From Alphaproteobacteria bacterium (GTDB lineage Bacteria; Pseudomonadota; Alphaproteobacteria; TMED109): a stretch of DNA of 64,000 nt. Made by a program: the position numbers and the translations under genes. Below the pieces are notes generated by a model. That model made no database searches and was not told the origin of the DNA. It worked only from the letters and a program-made list of their open reading frames with translations. This document shows positions 28,628 through 37,377 of this stretch, piece after piece (the first letter of the stretch is position 1; each line of letters opens with the position of its first letter). The stretch is from assembly GCA_022824395.1 (NCBI GenBank), contig JAJDZX010000103.1:1-64000 (forward strand). The letters are read 5' to 3'.

Positions 28628-29788
28628 TCAGGTGATGTGGGCGCCGATCGTTTCGACGTAGACCGCATACAGCGACTGGCTGCCGGTCATGAAGAGACGG
28701 TTGCGCTTGGTGCCGCCGAAGCAGACGTTCGAGCAGATCTCGGGCAGGCGGATCTGGCCGATCCGGTCGCCGTTCGGGGCGAAGATGTGCACCCCGTCGT
28801 AGCCGTCACCGACCCAGCCGGCACTGGCCCAGATGTTGCCGTCCTCGTCGCAGCGGATGCCGTCGGCGAAGCCGGTCTTGCCGTCGAGTTCCATGCTGGC
28901 GAACTCGCGCGGGTTCTTCAGGCTGGCGCCGTCGATGTCCCAGACCATGATGTTCGGCGAGGCTTCCGGGTAGTGGCTCGCCCCGGTGTCGGCAGCGTAG
29001 AGCTTGGTGTAGTCGTTGCTGAAGCAGAGCCCGTTCGGCTTGAACGGTTCGTCCGCAACCTTCGCCACCGCGCCGGTCTGGGCGTCGATCCGATAGATCG
29101 CTTCCTTCTGGATCGGCTGCGGGCTGCCGGTGTTGAGCCGGTGGCCCTCGTAGTTCATCAGTGAACCGTAGCCCGGGTCCGTGAACCAGATCGAGCCGTC
29201 GTCCGGATGCACGACCGCGTCGTTCGGCGCGTTGAACTCCTTGCCGTTCGCCTCGTTGGCGAGCACGGTGATGGAACCGTCGTACTCGTAGCGCACCACC
29301 CGGCGGTTGCCGTGTTCGCAGGCGATCTGCCGGCCGCTGTAGTCGAAGGTGTTCCCGTTGGAGTTGCCCGAGGGGTAACGGAACTGCCGCGAGACGTGGC
29401 CGTCCTCCTCGATCCACCGGAGCTGCTCGTTGCTGGGGATGTCGCTCCAGAGGAGGTAACGCCCAACCCCGTTCCAGGCCGGGCCTTCGGCCCAGAAGGT
29501 TCCGCGGTGGAGACGCAGGATCGGCGTGTTGCCGAGCTTGTAACGGAACCGGCCATCCAGGGGGACGACGTCCGGTTCGGGGTACCGGACCGGTTCGGCA
29601 TCGGGGCCGAAGTTGCGGGCAAAGGCCTCTGGGGCCATCGCCGTAACCGCGGCGACACCGGCGGCGGCGGAAAGCACCCCGCGGCGGGTGGCCTCATGGG
29701 CGCGGGACTTGCGTTCCGTGGGGGCTTCGTCGTCCTGCTGCTTCGATGCAGTGAGATCGACGAACCGATGGAGTTGTGGACTAGGCAT
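28628..29788 (-). CDS. SMP-30/gluconolactonase family protein, Tat-exported
   Basis: 386 aa. AGGAGG lies 6 nt before the ATG at 29788. Residues 33-60 contain RRGVLSAAAGVAAVTAM, a twin-arginine-like signal, ending at EAFA. The beta-propeller repeats include TFWAEGPAWNGVGRYLLWSD, GKEFNAPNDAVVHPDDGSIW, FKPNGLCFSNDYTKLYAADT and KTGFADGIRCDEDGNIWAS, carrying the metal-binding Glu/Asn/Asp pattern of SMP-30. Family members hydrolyse sugar lactones. It ends 9 bp from the convergent mfd stop. Confidence 0.9.
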   Translation of the reverse strand: MPSPQLHRFVDLTASKQQDDEAPTERKSRAHEATRRGVLSAAAGVAAVTAMAPEAFARNFGPDAEPVRYPEPDVVPLDGRFRYKLGNTPILRLHRGTFWAEGPAWNGVGRYLLWSDIPSNEQLRWIEEDGHVSRQFRYPSGNSNGNTFDYSGRQIACEHGNRRVVRYEYDGSITVLANEANGKEFNAPNDAVVHPDDGSIWFTDPGYGSLMNYEGHRLNTGSPQPIQKEAIYRIDAQTGAVAKVADEPFKPNGLCFSNDYTKLYAADTGASHYPEASPNIMVWDIDGASLKNPREFASMELDGKTGFADGIRCDEDGNIWASAGWVGDGYDGVHIFAPNGDRIGQIRLPEICSNVCFGGTKRNRLFMTGSQSLYAVYVETIGAHIT

Positions 29789-30010
29789 GTGTTTCCTCCT
29801 ATGCCCGACGGCGCGGTTCCGGGAACCGCAGGTGGTCAATAATTCCTCCGGACGCCACGGGCGGACCGCCCGCGCCGCCACGGCGGAAGTTCCTCTCCCT
29901 CAACGGATGATACAGACCGCGCAAGTCATGTTGAAAACGGCGCCGGAAGCGCCCGCTCGGGGCGGGGCGAACGGTCGGGCCGGAGCGATGACGGAAGGCA
30001 CCGGAACGAG

Positions 30011-30661
30011 CTAGGCGTGCTGCTCCGCCCGGGCCAGGATGACCGCGAACACATTGCGGAATACCTGCGGTTCCTGGGCGCCGGCAACGGCCAGCTTACC
30101 GTCGATCACGAAATGGGGGACGCCGCTTGCGCCCGCCTCCCGGGCGTGGGCGTCGCTCTCCATCACCTCGGCATGGTCGGCATCGCTCAGGAGGAACCGT
30201 TCGGTCTCCGCCCGGTCCAGCCCCGCCTCCTCGCCGACCTCGGTCAGCACCTTGAGCGACCCGATGTCGCGGCCCTCGAGGAAATAGGCCGTGAAGAGGC
30301 GCTCCACCACGTCGTTCTGCCGGCCGGCCCGTCCCGCGTACGCGAGCAGCCGGTGCGAATTCAGGGTATTCGGGGTCCGGCGGATGCGATCGAAGTCGAT
30401 TTCAAGGCCGGAGCTCCGGGCGACGTCGGCGATGTTCTGGTAGATGGTCCGGCCGCGCTCGGCGCCCCCGAACTTGAGCGCGATGTAGCGTTTCCGGCTC
30501 ATCCCGCCGGGCGGCATGTCCGGATTGAGCTGGAAGGGATGCCAGCGCACGTCTGCGGTGACGGTCGAACCGGCCGAGGACAGCGCCGCCTCGAGGCGGC
30601 GCTTGCCGATATAGCACCACGGGCAAATGGTGTCCGACAGGATGTCAACGGTCACGCGCAT
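30011..30661 (-). CDS. DsbA-family oxidoreductase, FrnE type
   Basis: 216 aa. Active site C13-P-W-C16 in DILSDTICPWCYIGKRRLEA; VRWHPFQLNPDMP and the cis-Pro loop SGVPHFVIDGKLAVAGAQ are standard for FrnE/2-hydroxychromene-2-carboxylate isomerase-like thioredoxin folds. There is no signal peptide, so it is probably a cytosolic thiol-disulfide enzyme. The start is placed at MRVTVDIL; the longer upstream frame is Cys-rich and unlike the family. Confidence 0.9.
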   Translation of the reverse strand: MRVTVDILSDTICPWCYIGKRRLEAALSSAGSTVTADVRWHPFQLNPDMPPGGMSRKRYIALKFGGAERGRTIYQNIADVARSSGLEIDFDRIRRTPNTLNSHRLLAYAGRAGRQNDVVERLFTAYFLEGRDIGSLKVLTEVGEEAGLDRAETERFLLSDADHAEVMESDAHAREAGASGVPHFVIDGKLAVAGAQEPQVFRNVFAVILARAEQHA

Positions 30662-30878
30662 GGGCACCTCGGTGGTGCAGCATAGTCGTTTGGAGGCAGG
30701 GAAGCATTGCAGACCCGACCTCGAGCGGGCCCGGAAGAGTCCATCTACGCCCTCGCCCGCCGTCTTGTCCTGCTTCGCACATTCATCCATCCCGCTACCC
30801 GCTGTCCCTCCCGCCGCAAGGCATTTCCAACCAGGGCAATCGAGGTGGGGCGTTTGCAGGCCGGATTACGCTTCTATA

Positions 30879-30907
30879 TGGACACATTACGCGACTGGAC
30901 ATAAAAT
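30879..30907 (+). promoter_or_regulatory. Sigma70-like promoter of the phd/vapC pair
   Basis: TGGACA (30879-30884) and TAAAAT (30902-30907) are 17 bp apart. ATATGGACA occurs at both ends of the region and TGGACA three times, so the repeats probably also serve as antitoxin operators. Confidence 0.6.
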
Positions 30908-30934
30908 ATGGACATATTAGCAGGAGGCGGATCG

Positions 30935-31159
30935 ATGAAGACCATCGGCGCGGCGAAATTCAAGGAGCAATGCCTGGCCCTGCTGGACGATCTCGGCGGT
31001 GACGGCCTGGTCATCACCAAGCGCGGAAAGCCGGTCGCGCGCCTGCTTCCCTATGAGCGGCGGCATGCCGAACTCATCGGCAGCCTCGGCCACAAGGTGA
31101 AGGTCCGGGGCGATGTCTTCAGCACGGGACTCGAATGGGAAGCCGGTGCTGAATCTTGA
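30935..31159 (+). CDS. Phd/YefM-family antitoxin
   Basis: 74 aa. MKTIGAAKFKEQCLALLDDL and LVITKRGKPVARLLPYERR are the Phd/YefM DNA-binding fold; the acidic/hydrophobic tail (GDVFSTGLEWEAGAES) should occupy the toxin. AGGAGG lies 9 nt before the ATG, which rules out the upstream ATG at 30908. It overlaps the toxin gene by 14 nt. Confidence 0.87.
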   Translation: MKTIGAAKFKEQCLALLDDLGGDGLVITKRGKPVARLLPYERRHAELIGSLGHKVKVRGDVFSTGLEWEAGAES

Positions 31160-31517
31160 CACCCACATCCTCGTTTTCGCGCTCTCCGGCGGGCTCCGGC
31201 CTGCCGAGAACGCCTTGCTGGAGCGGAACGGCTGGTCGATTTCGGCCATCGTGCTGTGGGAGCTTGCAAAGCTGGTCCAGCTCGGGCGGCTGGAGATGGA
31301 CCTCGACGACCGCGAGGTCGCGCGCGCACTTGCCGGATTGCACGTCTGGCCCATCGACATCGGCGTCGCAAGGGCCTCGGTCCGCCTCGATTTCCGCGCT
31401 GACCCGGCCGACGAGATCATTGCGGCGACCAGCGCCGTGCATAACGTTCCCCTGCTTACCCGCGACCGGGTAATCGGACAGTCGAAGCTCGTTCCGCTCG
31501 CCCTGGCCACGGAGTGA
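31146..31517 (+). CDS. PIN-domain toxin, VapC family
   Basis: 123 aa from a GTG inside the antitoxin gene. PIN acids: D5 (LNLDTHILVFALS), E39 (IVLWELAKL), D89 (PADEIIAAT) and D107 (LLTRDRVI). HVWPIDIGVARAS and the order of motifs match the PIN subgroup paired with Phd-type antitoxins. It is full length and apparently active. Confidence 0.88.
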   Translation: MLNLDTHILVFALSGGLRPAENALLERNGWSISAIVLWELAKLVQLGRLEMDLDDREVARALAGLHVWPIDIGVARASVRLDFRADPADEIIAATSAVHNVPLLTRDRVIGQSKLVPLALATE

Positions 31518-31760
31518 CATTCGCGCGCGCCGCCGTGCCGCTGGCGACCACTATCTCCGTGCGCGGCATCAGGCCCTGTTGATTGCCCGACGCGGTAGGG
31601 AATCTGTTCGCGCCGTATCGCGACGCCTCTTCGAAGACGGCACTCCGCACGTCTCGCGCGTCGAGAGTCCGGCCACCGTTGAGGAATCCGGCTGGGGCGG
31701 AGCGGGGCCCGCAATGGGGCCCCGGGCGCCGTCGGAGGGAAGTATGTCCGCAGGCGGAGC

Positions 31761-31780
31761 AATGGCGTTAAGTTGCCATT
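31761..31780 (+). promoter_or_regulatory. Palindrome upstream of the second phd gene
   Basis: Perfect arms AATGGC and GCCATT are separated by 8 nt, 17 bp before the phd ATG. It is a likely autoregulatory operator. The 240 bases before it (31518-31760) show no gene. Confidence 0.45.
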
Positions 31781-31797
31781 TGAGCGACTATGGCTGC

Positions 31798-32049
31798 ATG
31801 AAGGAAATTGCCGCCAGAGAAGCCAACAATCGCTTCGGCTACCTGCTCGATGCCGCGCAAAGTGCGCCCGTGTGCGTGACCAAGAAAGGCCGCGCGGTCG
31901 GCGTGATGATGTCGGTGCAGCAGTACGAGCGGCTTCGGGGCGCTGCCTGGGAGCGTCTGACCGCGACCATGGACGCCTTGGGCGGAGAAGCGTCTGCGAA
32001 AGGCTTGACGCAGGCTCAGCTCGAAGTGCTTCTGGCGGATGAAGGCTGA
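31798..32049 (+). CDS. Phd/YefM-family antitoxin, partner lost
   Basis: 83 aa. MKEIAAREANNRFGYLLDAA, then CVTKKGRAVGVMMSVQQYER is the Phd/YefM core. The C-terminal part (KGLTQAQLEVLLADEG) resembles the toxin-binding tail. The start is placed where the family core begins; the longer frame upstream is not protein-like. The next frame overlaps by 11 nt and is a truncated PIN toxin, so this antitoxin has no working partner here. Confidence 0.82.
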   Translation: MKEIAAREANNRFGYLLDAAQSAPVCVTKKGRAVGVMMSVQQYERLRGAAWERLTATMDALGGEASAKGLTQAQLEVLLADEG

Positions 32050-32120
32050 GCGTGTGGTTCTAGACACCAACGGTGTGCAGCAGTTCTGCGGCACTTGTAC
32101 GTATTGGATTAGTGTCGTTC
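32039..32120 (+). pseudogene. Truncated PIN (VapC) toxin
   Basis: ATG overlaps the phd stop and reads MKAERVVLDTN, the exact opening of PIN toxins with the first catalytic Asp. Similarity ends immediately afterwards (GVQQFCGTCTYWI). No other PIN motif follows in any frame up to the next locus, so the gene has lost its body. Confidence 0.6.
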
Positions 32121-32234
32121 TCTCTTTCAGTCATTTTCCATGCCTGCATTCAGACAAGTCCGGGTTGGCGTGTTCGTGGTCCGCGGGACCTCAGAGGCCG
32201 GCACTTGCGGCTTGTCGCGCATTGCCATAGATTT

Positions 32235-32253
32235 AGTACCGCAAAGTTGTACT
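32235..32253 (+). promoter_or_regulatory. Palindrome upstream of the RHH/RelE pair
   Basis: AGTAC-N9-GTACT lies 31 bp before the antitoxin ATG in a locally AT-rich segment; GGAGGA follows as the ribosome-binding site. It may be the antitoxin operator. Confidence 0.4.
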
Positions 32254-32284
32254 TAGTGTGACAAAAGGTTGAGCTGGAGGATTT

Positions 32285-32554
32285 ATGGCGCACCCGACAA
32301 TCGGCCTTCGGTTGAGCGAGGCCACATATCGACGTCTAAAGGCGTTGGGTGAAGCCCGTGACAGAAGCCCGCACTACCTGATGAAGGCCGCAGTGGAGCA
32401 GTACTTGGAGACAGAGGAGGCGTTAGAGGAGGAGCGCCGGCTAGTGAAGGAGAGGTGGGAGAAGTTTGAACTCACGGGCGAAGCCCTGGACCATGCCGAT
32501 GTTAAAGCTTGGGTGTCGAGCCTTGGCCACCACGCGGGATCCGATTCCACGTAA
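32285..32554 (+). CDS. Ribbon-helix-helix antitoxin
   Basis: 89 aa. MAHPTIGLRLSEATYRRLKA and RSPHYLMKAAVEQYLETEE form a ribbon-helix-helix. A charged helix (ALEEERRLVKERWEKFELTG) and HADVKAWVSSL follow, as in RelB/ParD-like antitoxins. CTGGAGG precedes the ATG. The stop and the toxin start share one base (TAATG). Confidence 0.85.
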   Translation: MAHPTIGLRLSEATYRRLKALGEARDRSPHYLMKAAVEQYLETEEALEEERRLVKERWEKFELTGEALDHADVKAWVSSLGHHAGSDST

Positions 32555-32838
32555 TGTGGGCTTTGAGGTGGCTGCCGGAAGCGCTCCAAGACCTGAAACG
32601 CCTGCATGAGTTTATTGAGCCTCATAGCCCGCAGGCAGCCGCCCGTGCGATCGAATCGCTCTTGGCCTCGGCCGAAGGCTTGTTGGAGTTTCCGGAAATG
32701 GGGCGGCCGTGGGGAGGTGAGCCGGATTTTCGTGAACTCCCGGTTAAGTTTGGTGCACGCGGGTACGTCATCCGTTACCGGCTCCTCGATGATGAGATCC
32801 TGATCGTGCGGGTGTGGCATGCCCTGGAGCAGCGCTGA
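32554..32838 (+). CDS. RelE/ParE-family toxin
   Basis: 94 aa. LRWLPEALQDLKRLHEFIEP, SPQAAARAIESLLASAEGLL, FPEMGRPWGG and the C-terminal YVIRYRLLDDEILIVRVWHA are the standard RelE/ParE plasmid-stabilisation fold (ParE more likely because of the FPEMGRP turn). It is coupled to the antitoxin and full length. Confidence 0.9.
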   Translation: MWALRWLPEALQDLKRLHEFIEPHSPQAAARAIESLLASAEGLLEFPEMGRPWGGEPDFRELPVKFGARGYVIRYRLLDDEILIVRVWHALEQR

Positions 32839-33153
32839 CGTCGCGTCCAGGTTGATCCGCAGCCTTTGGTGGAACCGGCTAGGACCGATGGGGTCTGGCA
32901 GGATGGCGCGGAGTCCGTTGCGAAGCTTGCCCAGAGAAGCGGGCGTGTCTGATCTTGAGGGAATAGCCGGGGGGAGGGGCCCCGCCGGGCGTGAGCATGC
33001 GGCTCAGGGGACCGGCAAGCAGCGGAACAACAGCTGAAACACCGCCCGCGGTTCCACCCAAACCGGTTGCGCTATAGCTGATCAGTGCGGGGCCGGTTTG
33101 AAGACCCCAGGGTTTGGCCCATGATGGTACTCGTGCCGCGGAGAAGGGATGGC
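32839..33153. other. Gap before the molybdenum hydroxylase gene
   Basis: About 315 bases. No gene recognised. Alternative starts of the next gene (33085, 33121) fall at its end. Confidence 0.4.
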
Positions 33154-35400
33154 ATGGGACGACTGGAGGATTTTCGGTTCCTGACGGGCCAAGGCCGCTT
33201 CGTCGACGACGTGGCCCGGGGGACGGCAGCAGAAGCGGTCGTCCTGCGTGCACCCCATGCCCATGCGGTGATCCGTTCCATTGATTCCGGCCGTGCCAAG
33301 AGCATGCCGGGAGTACTCGCCGTGCTGGTGGAGAGCGACCTCGGCCTCGCGCCCATCCCCTGTATCACGCCGCTGGATGCAACCGATCGGCTCGTGATCC
33401 CCCCCCGCCGCGTCCTGGCGCGCGGGCGCGTGCGCCACGTGGGTGAGGCGGTCGCGTTCGTGGTGGCCGAAACGCTGCGGCAAGCCCTCGACGCCGCCGA
33501 GGCGATCGAGGTCGACTACGAACCGCTGCCCGTGGTGACCGACGGTGCAGAGGCGCTCGCATCGCCCGCGCCGCAGCTGTGGGACGAGGCGCCGGGAAAC
33601 CTAGCGTTCCGGTTCGAGCGGGGCGACCGGGAGGCCGTGGAAGCTGCGATCGACGGCGCCGCCCACGTCATCACGCTGGACCTGATGAACCAGCGGGTAG
33701 CCGCGGTCCCGTTGGAACCCCGGGCAGGACTCGCCCAGCACGACGCAGACTCCGGGAAATCCCTGCTCACGTTTACCGGCCAGGGCCTGCACCCGATCCG
33801 CAGCCAGCTGGCCACGGTGTTCGGCGAACCGGTCGACCATTTCGACCTGACGGCCCCCGATGTTGGCGGCGGGTTCGGATGCAAGAACTATCTGTACCCC
33901 GAGTGGCCCCTCCTCGTTCTGGCGGCCCGGCGACTCCGCCGGCCGGTCCACTGGGCGGCACAGCGTTCCGAGGAAATCGCGGCCGGCACGCACGGTCGGG
34001 ATTTCCGGGCGCGGGCGCGGCTCGCCCTGGACGGCAGCGGGCGGTTCCGTGCCCTCGACGTGCGTGCCGTCGCCAATCTCGGTGCCGGCCTGTCCACGTC
34101 CGGGCCCCACAGCTCCACGCTGGCGCCGGCCACCGCGCTGGGCGGCGTCTATGCCATTCCCCACGTGTATCTCGAAACGCGCGGCGCGTTTACGAATTGC
34201 GCACCGATCGACGCCTATCGCGGGGCCGGCAAGCCGGAGGCGAACTACATCGTCGAGCGCCTGGTCGACAAGGCGGCCCGGGAGCTCGGCGTCGACCCGG
34301 CCGACTTTCGTCAACGGAACGTCATCCGGAGCTTTCCGTACCGGACGTCCCTCGGGCAGACCATCGACACGGGCAACTTCGCGGCGAACATCGAAGGAGC
34401 GATGCTCCGTGCCGACCGGGGAGGCTTTGCCCGGCGTCGGGCCGCCTCCGAACAGGCGGGCAAGCTCCGGGGCTTCGGCATCGCCTGTTTCCTGGAGACC
34501 TCGCGGGGACCTGACCGGGAAGGCGCCGAGGTGCGGGTCGGGGCGGACGGCACTGTCGAGCTCCGGCTGGGCACGGACTCGACCGGCCAGGGACATGAAA
34601 CGGTGCTCCCGCGGCTCGCGGCCGAACGGCTTGGTATCGCCGTGGAGGCCGTCCGCTATGTGCAGGCGGACACGCGCCGCACCCGCGTCGGCGAGGGCCA
34701 CGGCGGCGCCCGGACCCTGCACATGGGGGGCGCGGCACTGTGCCTGGCGATCGATGCGGTTCTCGGGCGGGCCCGCGAGGAGGCTGCGCGCCTCCTCCAG
34801 GCGAATGCCGCTGACCTCGAGTACGCGGGGGGCTTCTTCGCGGTCCGAGGCACCCAGCGGGGGATCAGCCTCTTCGAAATCGCCGGCGACGTCGACGTGG
34901 GCGCATTCGAACTGGTCGAGGGTGCGGAGATCACGTTTCCGTCGGGCTGCCATGCGGCGGAAGTGGAGGTGGACCGGGAAACCGGCGAGGTGACGCTGGC
35001 GCGCTATTCGGGCGTCGACGACTACGGACGGCGCCTCGATACCCAGTTGACGCTTGGGCAGGTGGTCGGCGGGCTTGCCCAGGGCGCGGGGCAGGCTCTG
35101 CGCGAGGCGATCGCCTACGATCCCGGCACCGGTCAGCTGATGTCCGGCAGCCTGATGGACTACACGCTGCCGCGGGCAGGGGATTTGCCGGATTTCTCCA
35201 TCGCGTTCCTGGAGACCCCGACGAAGCGGAATCCCCTTGGTGTGAAGGGCGCGGGCCAGGCTGGGGCGATTGCAGCTCCAGCAACGATCATGAACGCCCT
35301 GATCGACGCCCTCGCCCCCTTGGGGATCGATGACGTGCCGATGCCCGCCACCGGGCATGCGGTCTGGCTGGCGATGCGGCGGGCTGGAGGTGCGAATTAG
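33154..35400 (+). CDS. Molybdopterin-binding subunit, xanthine/CO dehydrogenase family
   Basis: 748 aa from ATG 33154 (AAGGGA upstream; ATGs at 33121 and 33085 also possible). It starts at the family motif RLEDFRFLTGQGRFVDD. HAVIRSIDSGRAKSMPGVLA, DVGGGFGCKNYLYPE, AYRGAGKPEANYIVERL and GQGHETVLPRLAAERLG belong to the Mo-cofactor-binding large subunit. No FAD or 2Fe-2S subunit genes are next to it. At the position where these enzymes usually have the catalytic Glu (GxGEAG) this protein has Gln: GVKGAGQAGAIAAP. The substrate is unknown; loss or change of hydroxylase chemistry is possible. Confidence 0.88.
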   Translation: MGRLEDFRFLTGQGRFVDDVARGTAAEAVVLRAPHAHAVIRSIDSGRAKSMPGVLAVLVESDLGLAPIPCITPLDATDRLVIPPRRVLARGRVRHVGEAVAFVVAETLRQALDAAEAIEVDYEPLPVVTDGAEALASPAPQLWDEAPGNLAFRFERGDREAVEAAIDGAAHVITLDLMNQRVAAVPLEPRAGLAQHDADSGKSLLTFTGQGLHPIRSQLATVFGEPVDHFDLTAPDVGGGFGCKNYLYPEWPLLVLAARRLRRPVHWAAQRSEEIAAGTHGRDFRARARLALDGSGRFRALDVRAVANLGAGLSTSGPHSSTLAPATALGGVYAIPHVYLETRGAFTNCAPIDAYRGAGKPEANYIVERLVDKAARELGVDPADFRQRNVIRSFPYRTSLGQTIDTGNFAANIEGAMLRADRGGFARRRAASEQAGKLRGFGIACFLETSRGPDREGAEVRVGADGTVELRLGTDSTGQGHETVLPRLAAERLGIAVEAVRYVQADTRRTRVGEGHGGARTLHMGGAALCLAIDAVLGRAREEAARLLQANAADLEYAGGFFAVRGTQRGISLFEIAGDVDVGAFELVEGAEITFPSGCHAAEVEVDRETGEVTLARYSGVDDYGRRLDTQLTLGQVVGGLAQGAGQALREAIAYDPGTGQLMSGSLMDYTLPRAGDLPDFSIAFLETPTKRNPLGVKGAGQAGAIAAPATIMNALIDALAPLGIDDVPMPATGHAVWLAMRRAGGAN

Positions 35401-35967
35401 GCGAGCCTGCTACCCGGTGGGCTGGGACCCCGTTGGTGTGATCTAACGCGCTTCCGTTTCAGTTGGGACCATATCCGGCGTTTCGAATTCGAAACCGGCT
35501 TCACCGGAGCATTCGAGCGACGCGGGCAGGCAGGCCGGGGGCCGGACATCCAGATCGCCCGCCAGCGCTGCGGGAGTTTGCGAGGTATTCCGACTGCATG
35601 ATCGGCGGCTCCCTGTAGTTGGCGAAGTTCCCACTGGTCGAGCGGTCCCAAAAGCGCAGACTCTCCTGTGCGAAGTTCGGGCGCAGCCCGCAACCCATCA
35701 GGCTGAATGACGGCGGGCGGGCAAAACCAACCGGCCGTCTCGCCGCGCTCCATGAGGATGGGGGCAGGGGGCCCCGACCGGGACCAGGAGAGAGACGGGG
35801 CGTCCCAGGAAGGCCGCAGGCGGGTACAGGACGGTCAAGTGAAGCCGAGGGAGCGCTGGAACCGAAGTCGTTCGGTCGGGGCCGCAGCTGACAGGCATTT
35901 GCGTCGGACCGGAGAATTTACGACATTACTATGAGAACGTGACGAATAATGCTACTTTACATTTCTA
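35401..35967. other. Long gap, nothing recognised
   Basis: About 565 bases. Minus-strand frames contain short protein-like pieces (SLRFWDRSTSGNFANYREPP and, in another frame, FEFETPDMVPTETEAR) that could be one decayed gene, but I cannot name it. The last 60 bases are AT-rich and probably hold the promoter of the AbiEi-like gene. Confidence 0.35.
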
Positions 35968-36768
35968 ATGTACCCATCTTCCGCACCGCGCGCCCGCAAC
36001 GTGATCGCGGATCTTGCTGCCCGTGGCCGCTATCACTTCAGCTCGTCCGAGCTTCGCGCGGCGCTCGGGGTCTCCGAGGTGGCGGCACGCCAGGCACTGA
36101 GTCGACTCGCGGTGAAGGGGGAGATCGCAAGTCCCGCACGAGGGTTCTACGTCATTGTGCCCCCCGAGTACAGGCGGCTCGGTTGTCTGCCAGCAGATCA
36201 GTTCATTCCGGCGATGATGGAGCACCGGAACACCCGCTACTACGTAGGACTCCTATCTGCCGCACAGTACCACGGCGCGGCACACCATCGACCACAAGAA
36301 TTCCAGGTGGTCGTGGAGAGGAACCGGCCGGCGATCGTCTGCGGCACCGTTGGCGTGGCTTTCATTGCGCGCCGGAACCTCGCCGCCGTGCCGGTTGAGA
36401 GGTTCAATAATCCGCGCGGCATGGTCGTGGTTTCGACCGTGGAGGCGACGGCGGTTGATCTCGTCGGGTACATGCATCGCGCCGGAGGCGTGGACCGGGT
36501 GGCAGGGGTGCTCTCCGAACTTGGCGAAAACTTGGAACCGGCGCGTCTCGTCGAGGCTGCGCGGGCCGCACCGGTCGTTTGGTCGCAGCGACTGGGCTAC
36601 CTCCTGGAGCATGTCGGGGCCGGAGACCGGGCGGTGCTGCTCAAGGCGCACGTGCGACATCGCGCGAGGAACTTCACGAAGCTGCTGCCTGGGGCGAGCG
36701 CAGAGCGTGCGCTGCGGTCGAAGGAGTGGCGGCTTCTCGTGAACACGGGCATCGAGGTGGACGCGTGA
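35968..36768 (+). CDS. AbiEi-like antitoxin/regulator (type IV TA)
   Basis: 266 aa. N-terminal winged helix: YHFSSSELRAALGVSEVAAR, QALSRLAVKGEIASPARGFY. Then PADQFIPAMMEHRNTRYYVG, LSAAQYHGAAHHRPQEFQVV and STVEATAVDLVGYMHRAGG, all typical of AbiEi antitoxins that pair with AbiEii nucleotidyltransferases. It reads intact. It overlaps the next gene by 4 nt (GTGA). In type IV systems the antitoxin counters the toxin's effect and represses the operon rather than binding the toxin. Confidence 0.85.
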   Translation: MYPSSAPRARNVIADLAARGRYHFSSSELRAALGVSEVAARQALSRLAVKGEIASPARGFYVIVPPEYRRLGCLPADQFIPAMMEHRNTRYYVGLLSAAQYHGAAHHRPQEFQVVVERNRPAIVCGTVGVAFIARRNLAAVPVERFNNPRGMVVVSTVEATAVDLVGYMHRAGGVDRVAGVLSELGENLEPARLVEAARAAPVVWSQRLGYLLEHVGAGDRAVLLKAHVRHRARNFTKLLPGASAERALRSKEWRLLVNTGIEVDA

Positions 36769-37212
36769 TTCCGCGCGACTACATAACCGAGTGGCGGCAG
36801 CAGGCACCGTGGAACGAGGACTTCCAGGTCGAGCAGGACCTCGTCATCAGCCGCGCCCTGGTCCGAATCTTCTCTGATGCGGGGCTCGCCGGGGCTCTCG
36901 CGTTCCGGGGAGGTACGGCGCTCTACAAGCTCTACCTGACGCCGCCCGCTCGCTACTCCGAGGACATCGATCTGGTCCAGGTCGAGCCTGGGCCCGCGGG
37001 TCCGATGATGGATGCCATGCGGAACGCGCTTGATCCATGGCTGGGAGAAGCGCAGTGGAAGCAGTCGCAAGGTCGGTGATGCCCAATTCAATGCCGACGT
37101 GGGCGCGCTGCTCCGGCCGGGGTTCGACTGGCGGTTTGCGGCGGCGGCGCGGACGGTGGCTGAGCGGCTGATCCCGTTCCTGCCGGGCGAGCCGTGGAAG
37201 GGAGAGAGGTAG
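36765..37212 (+). pseudogene. AbiEii-like nucleotidyltransferase toxin, internally deleted
   Basis: GTG start coupled to the AbiEi gene. The N-terminal 95 codons contain the NTase core (LAFRGGTALYKLYLTPP and RYSEDIDLVQVE). The frame then stops at 37079, and a second frame continues with QFNADVGALLRPGFDWRFAA and ERLIPFLPGEPWKGER, which is the normal C-terminus of the family. Intact members are about 280-300 aa; around 140 central residues are missing and the joint is out of frame. The toxin cannot be functional as read. Confidence 0.72.
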
Positions 37213-37242
37213 GCATGAGCGCGGCGAGAAGCGCGAACACGG

Positions 37243-37377
37243 TCACGATAGCGGCGGCGGCAGGTTGGGCGAAGACAGGCAGACAAGGCCATCCAGCCGA
37301 CTGGCCAGTATCGCCGCGCCTAGTTCGTAGAAGGTGAACGCCGTTGACGCCGACGTCTCAACGTAGGCGACGCTCAC
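37243..37377 (-). pseudogene. PIN (VapC) toxin remnant
   Basis: A GTG start overlapping the antitoxin relic by 4 nt (GTGA) opens VSVAYVETSASTAF, the standard beginning of one PIN subgroup (AYVETSA). The frame continues for 44 codons with ELGAAILASRLDGLV and stops; the central PIN acids are missing. It is a deletion relic. Confidence 0.5.

Noticed and set aside
33601-35358. 585-codon open frame antisense to the molybdenum hydroxylase gene
   Set aside because: GC-driven shadow; the sense strand carries all family motifs.
35443-35698. Short minus-strand pieces (SLRFWDRSTSGNF..., FEFETPDMVPTETEAR) possibly from one frameshifted gene
   Set aside because: I could not connect them to a family, so no feature was called beyond noting the gap.
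36785-37000. Possible intact alternative reading of the AbiEii gene
   Set aside because: No single frame joins the nucleotidyltransferase core to the C-terminal tail, and the middle of the domain is absent in all three frames.
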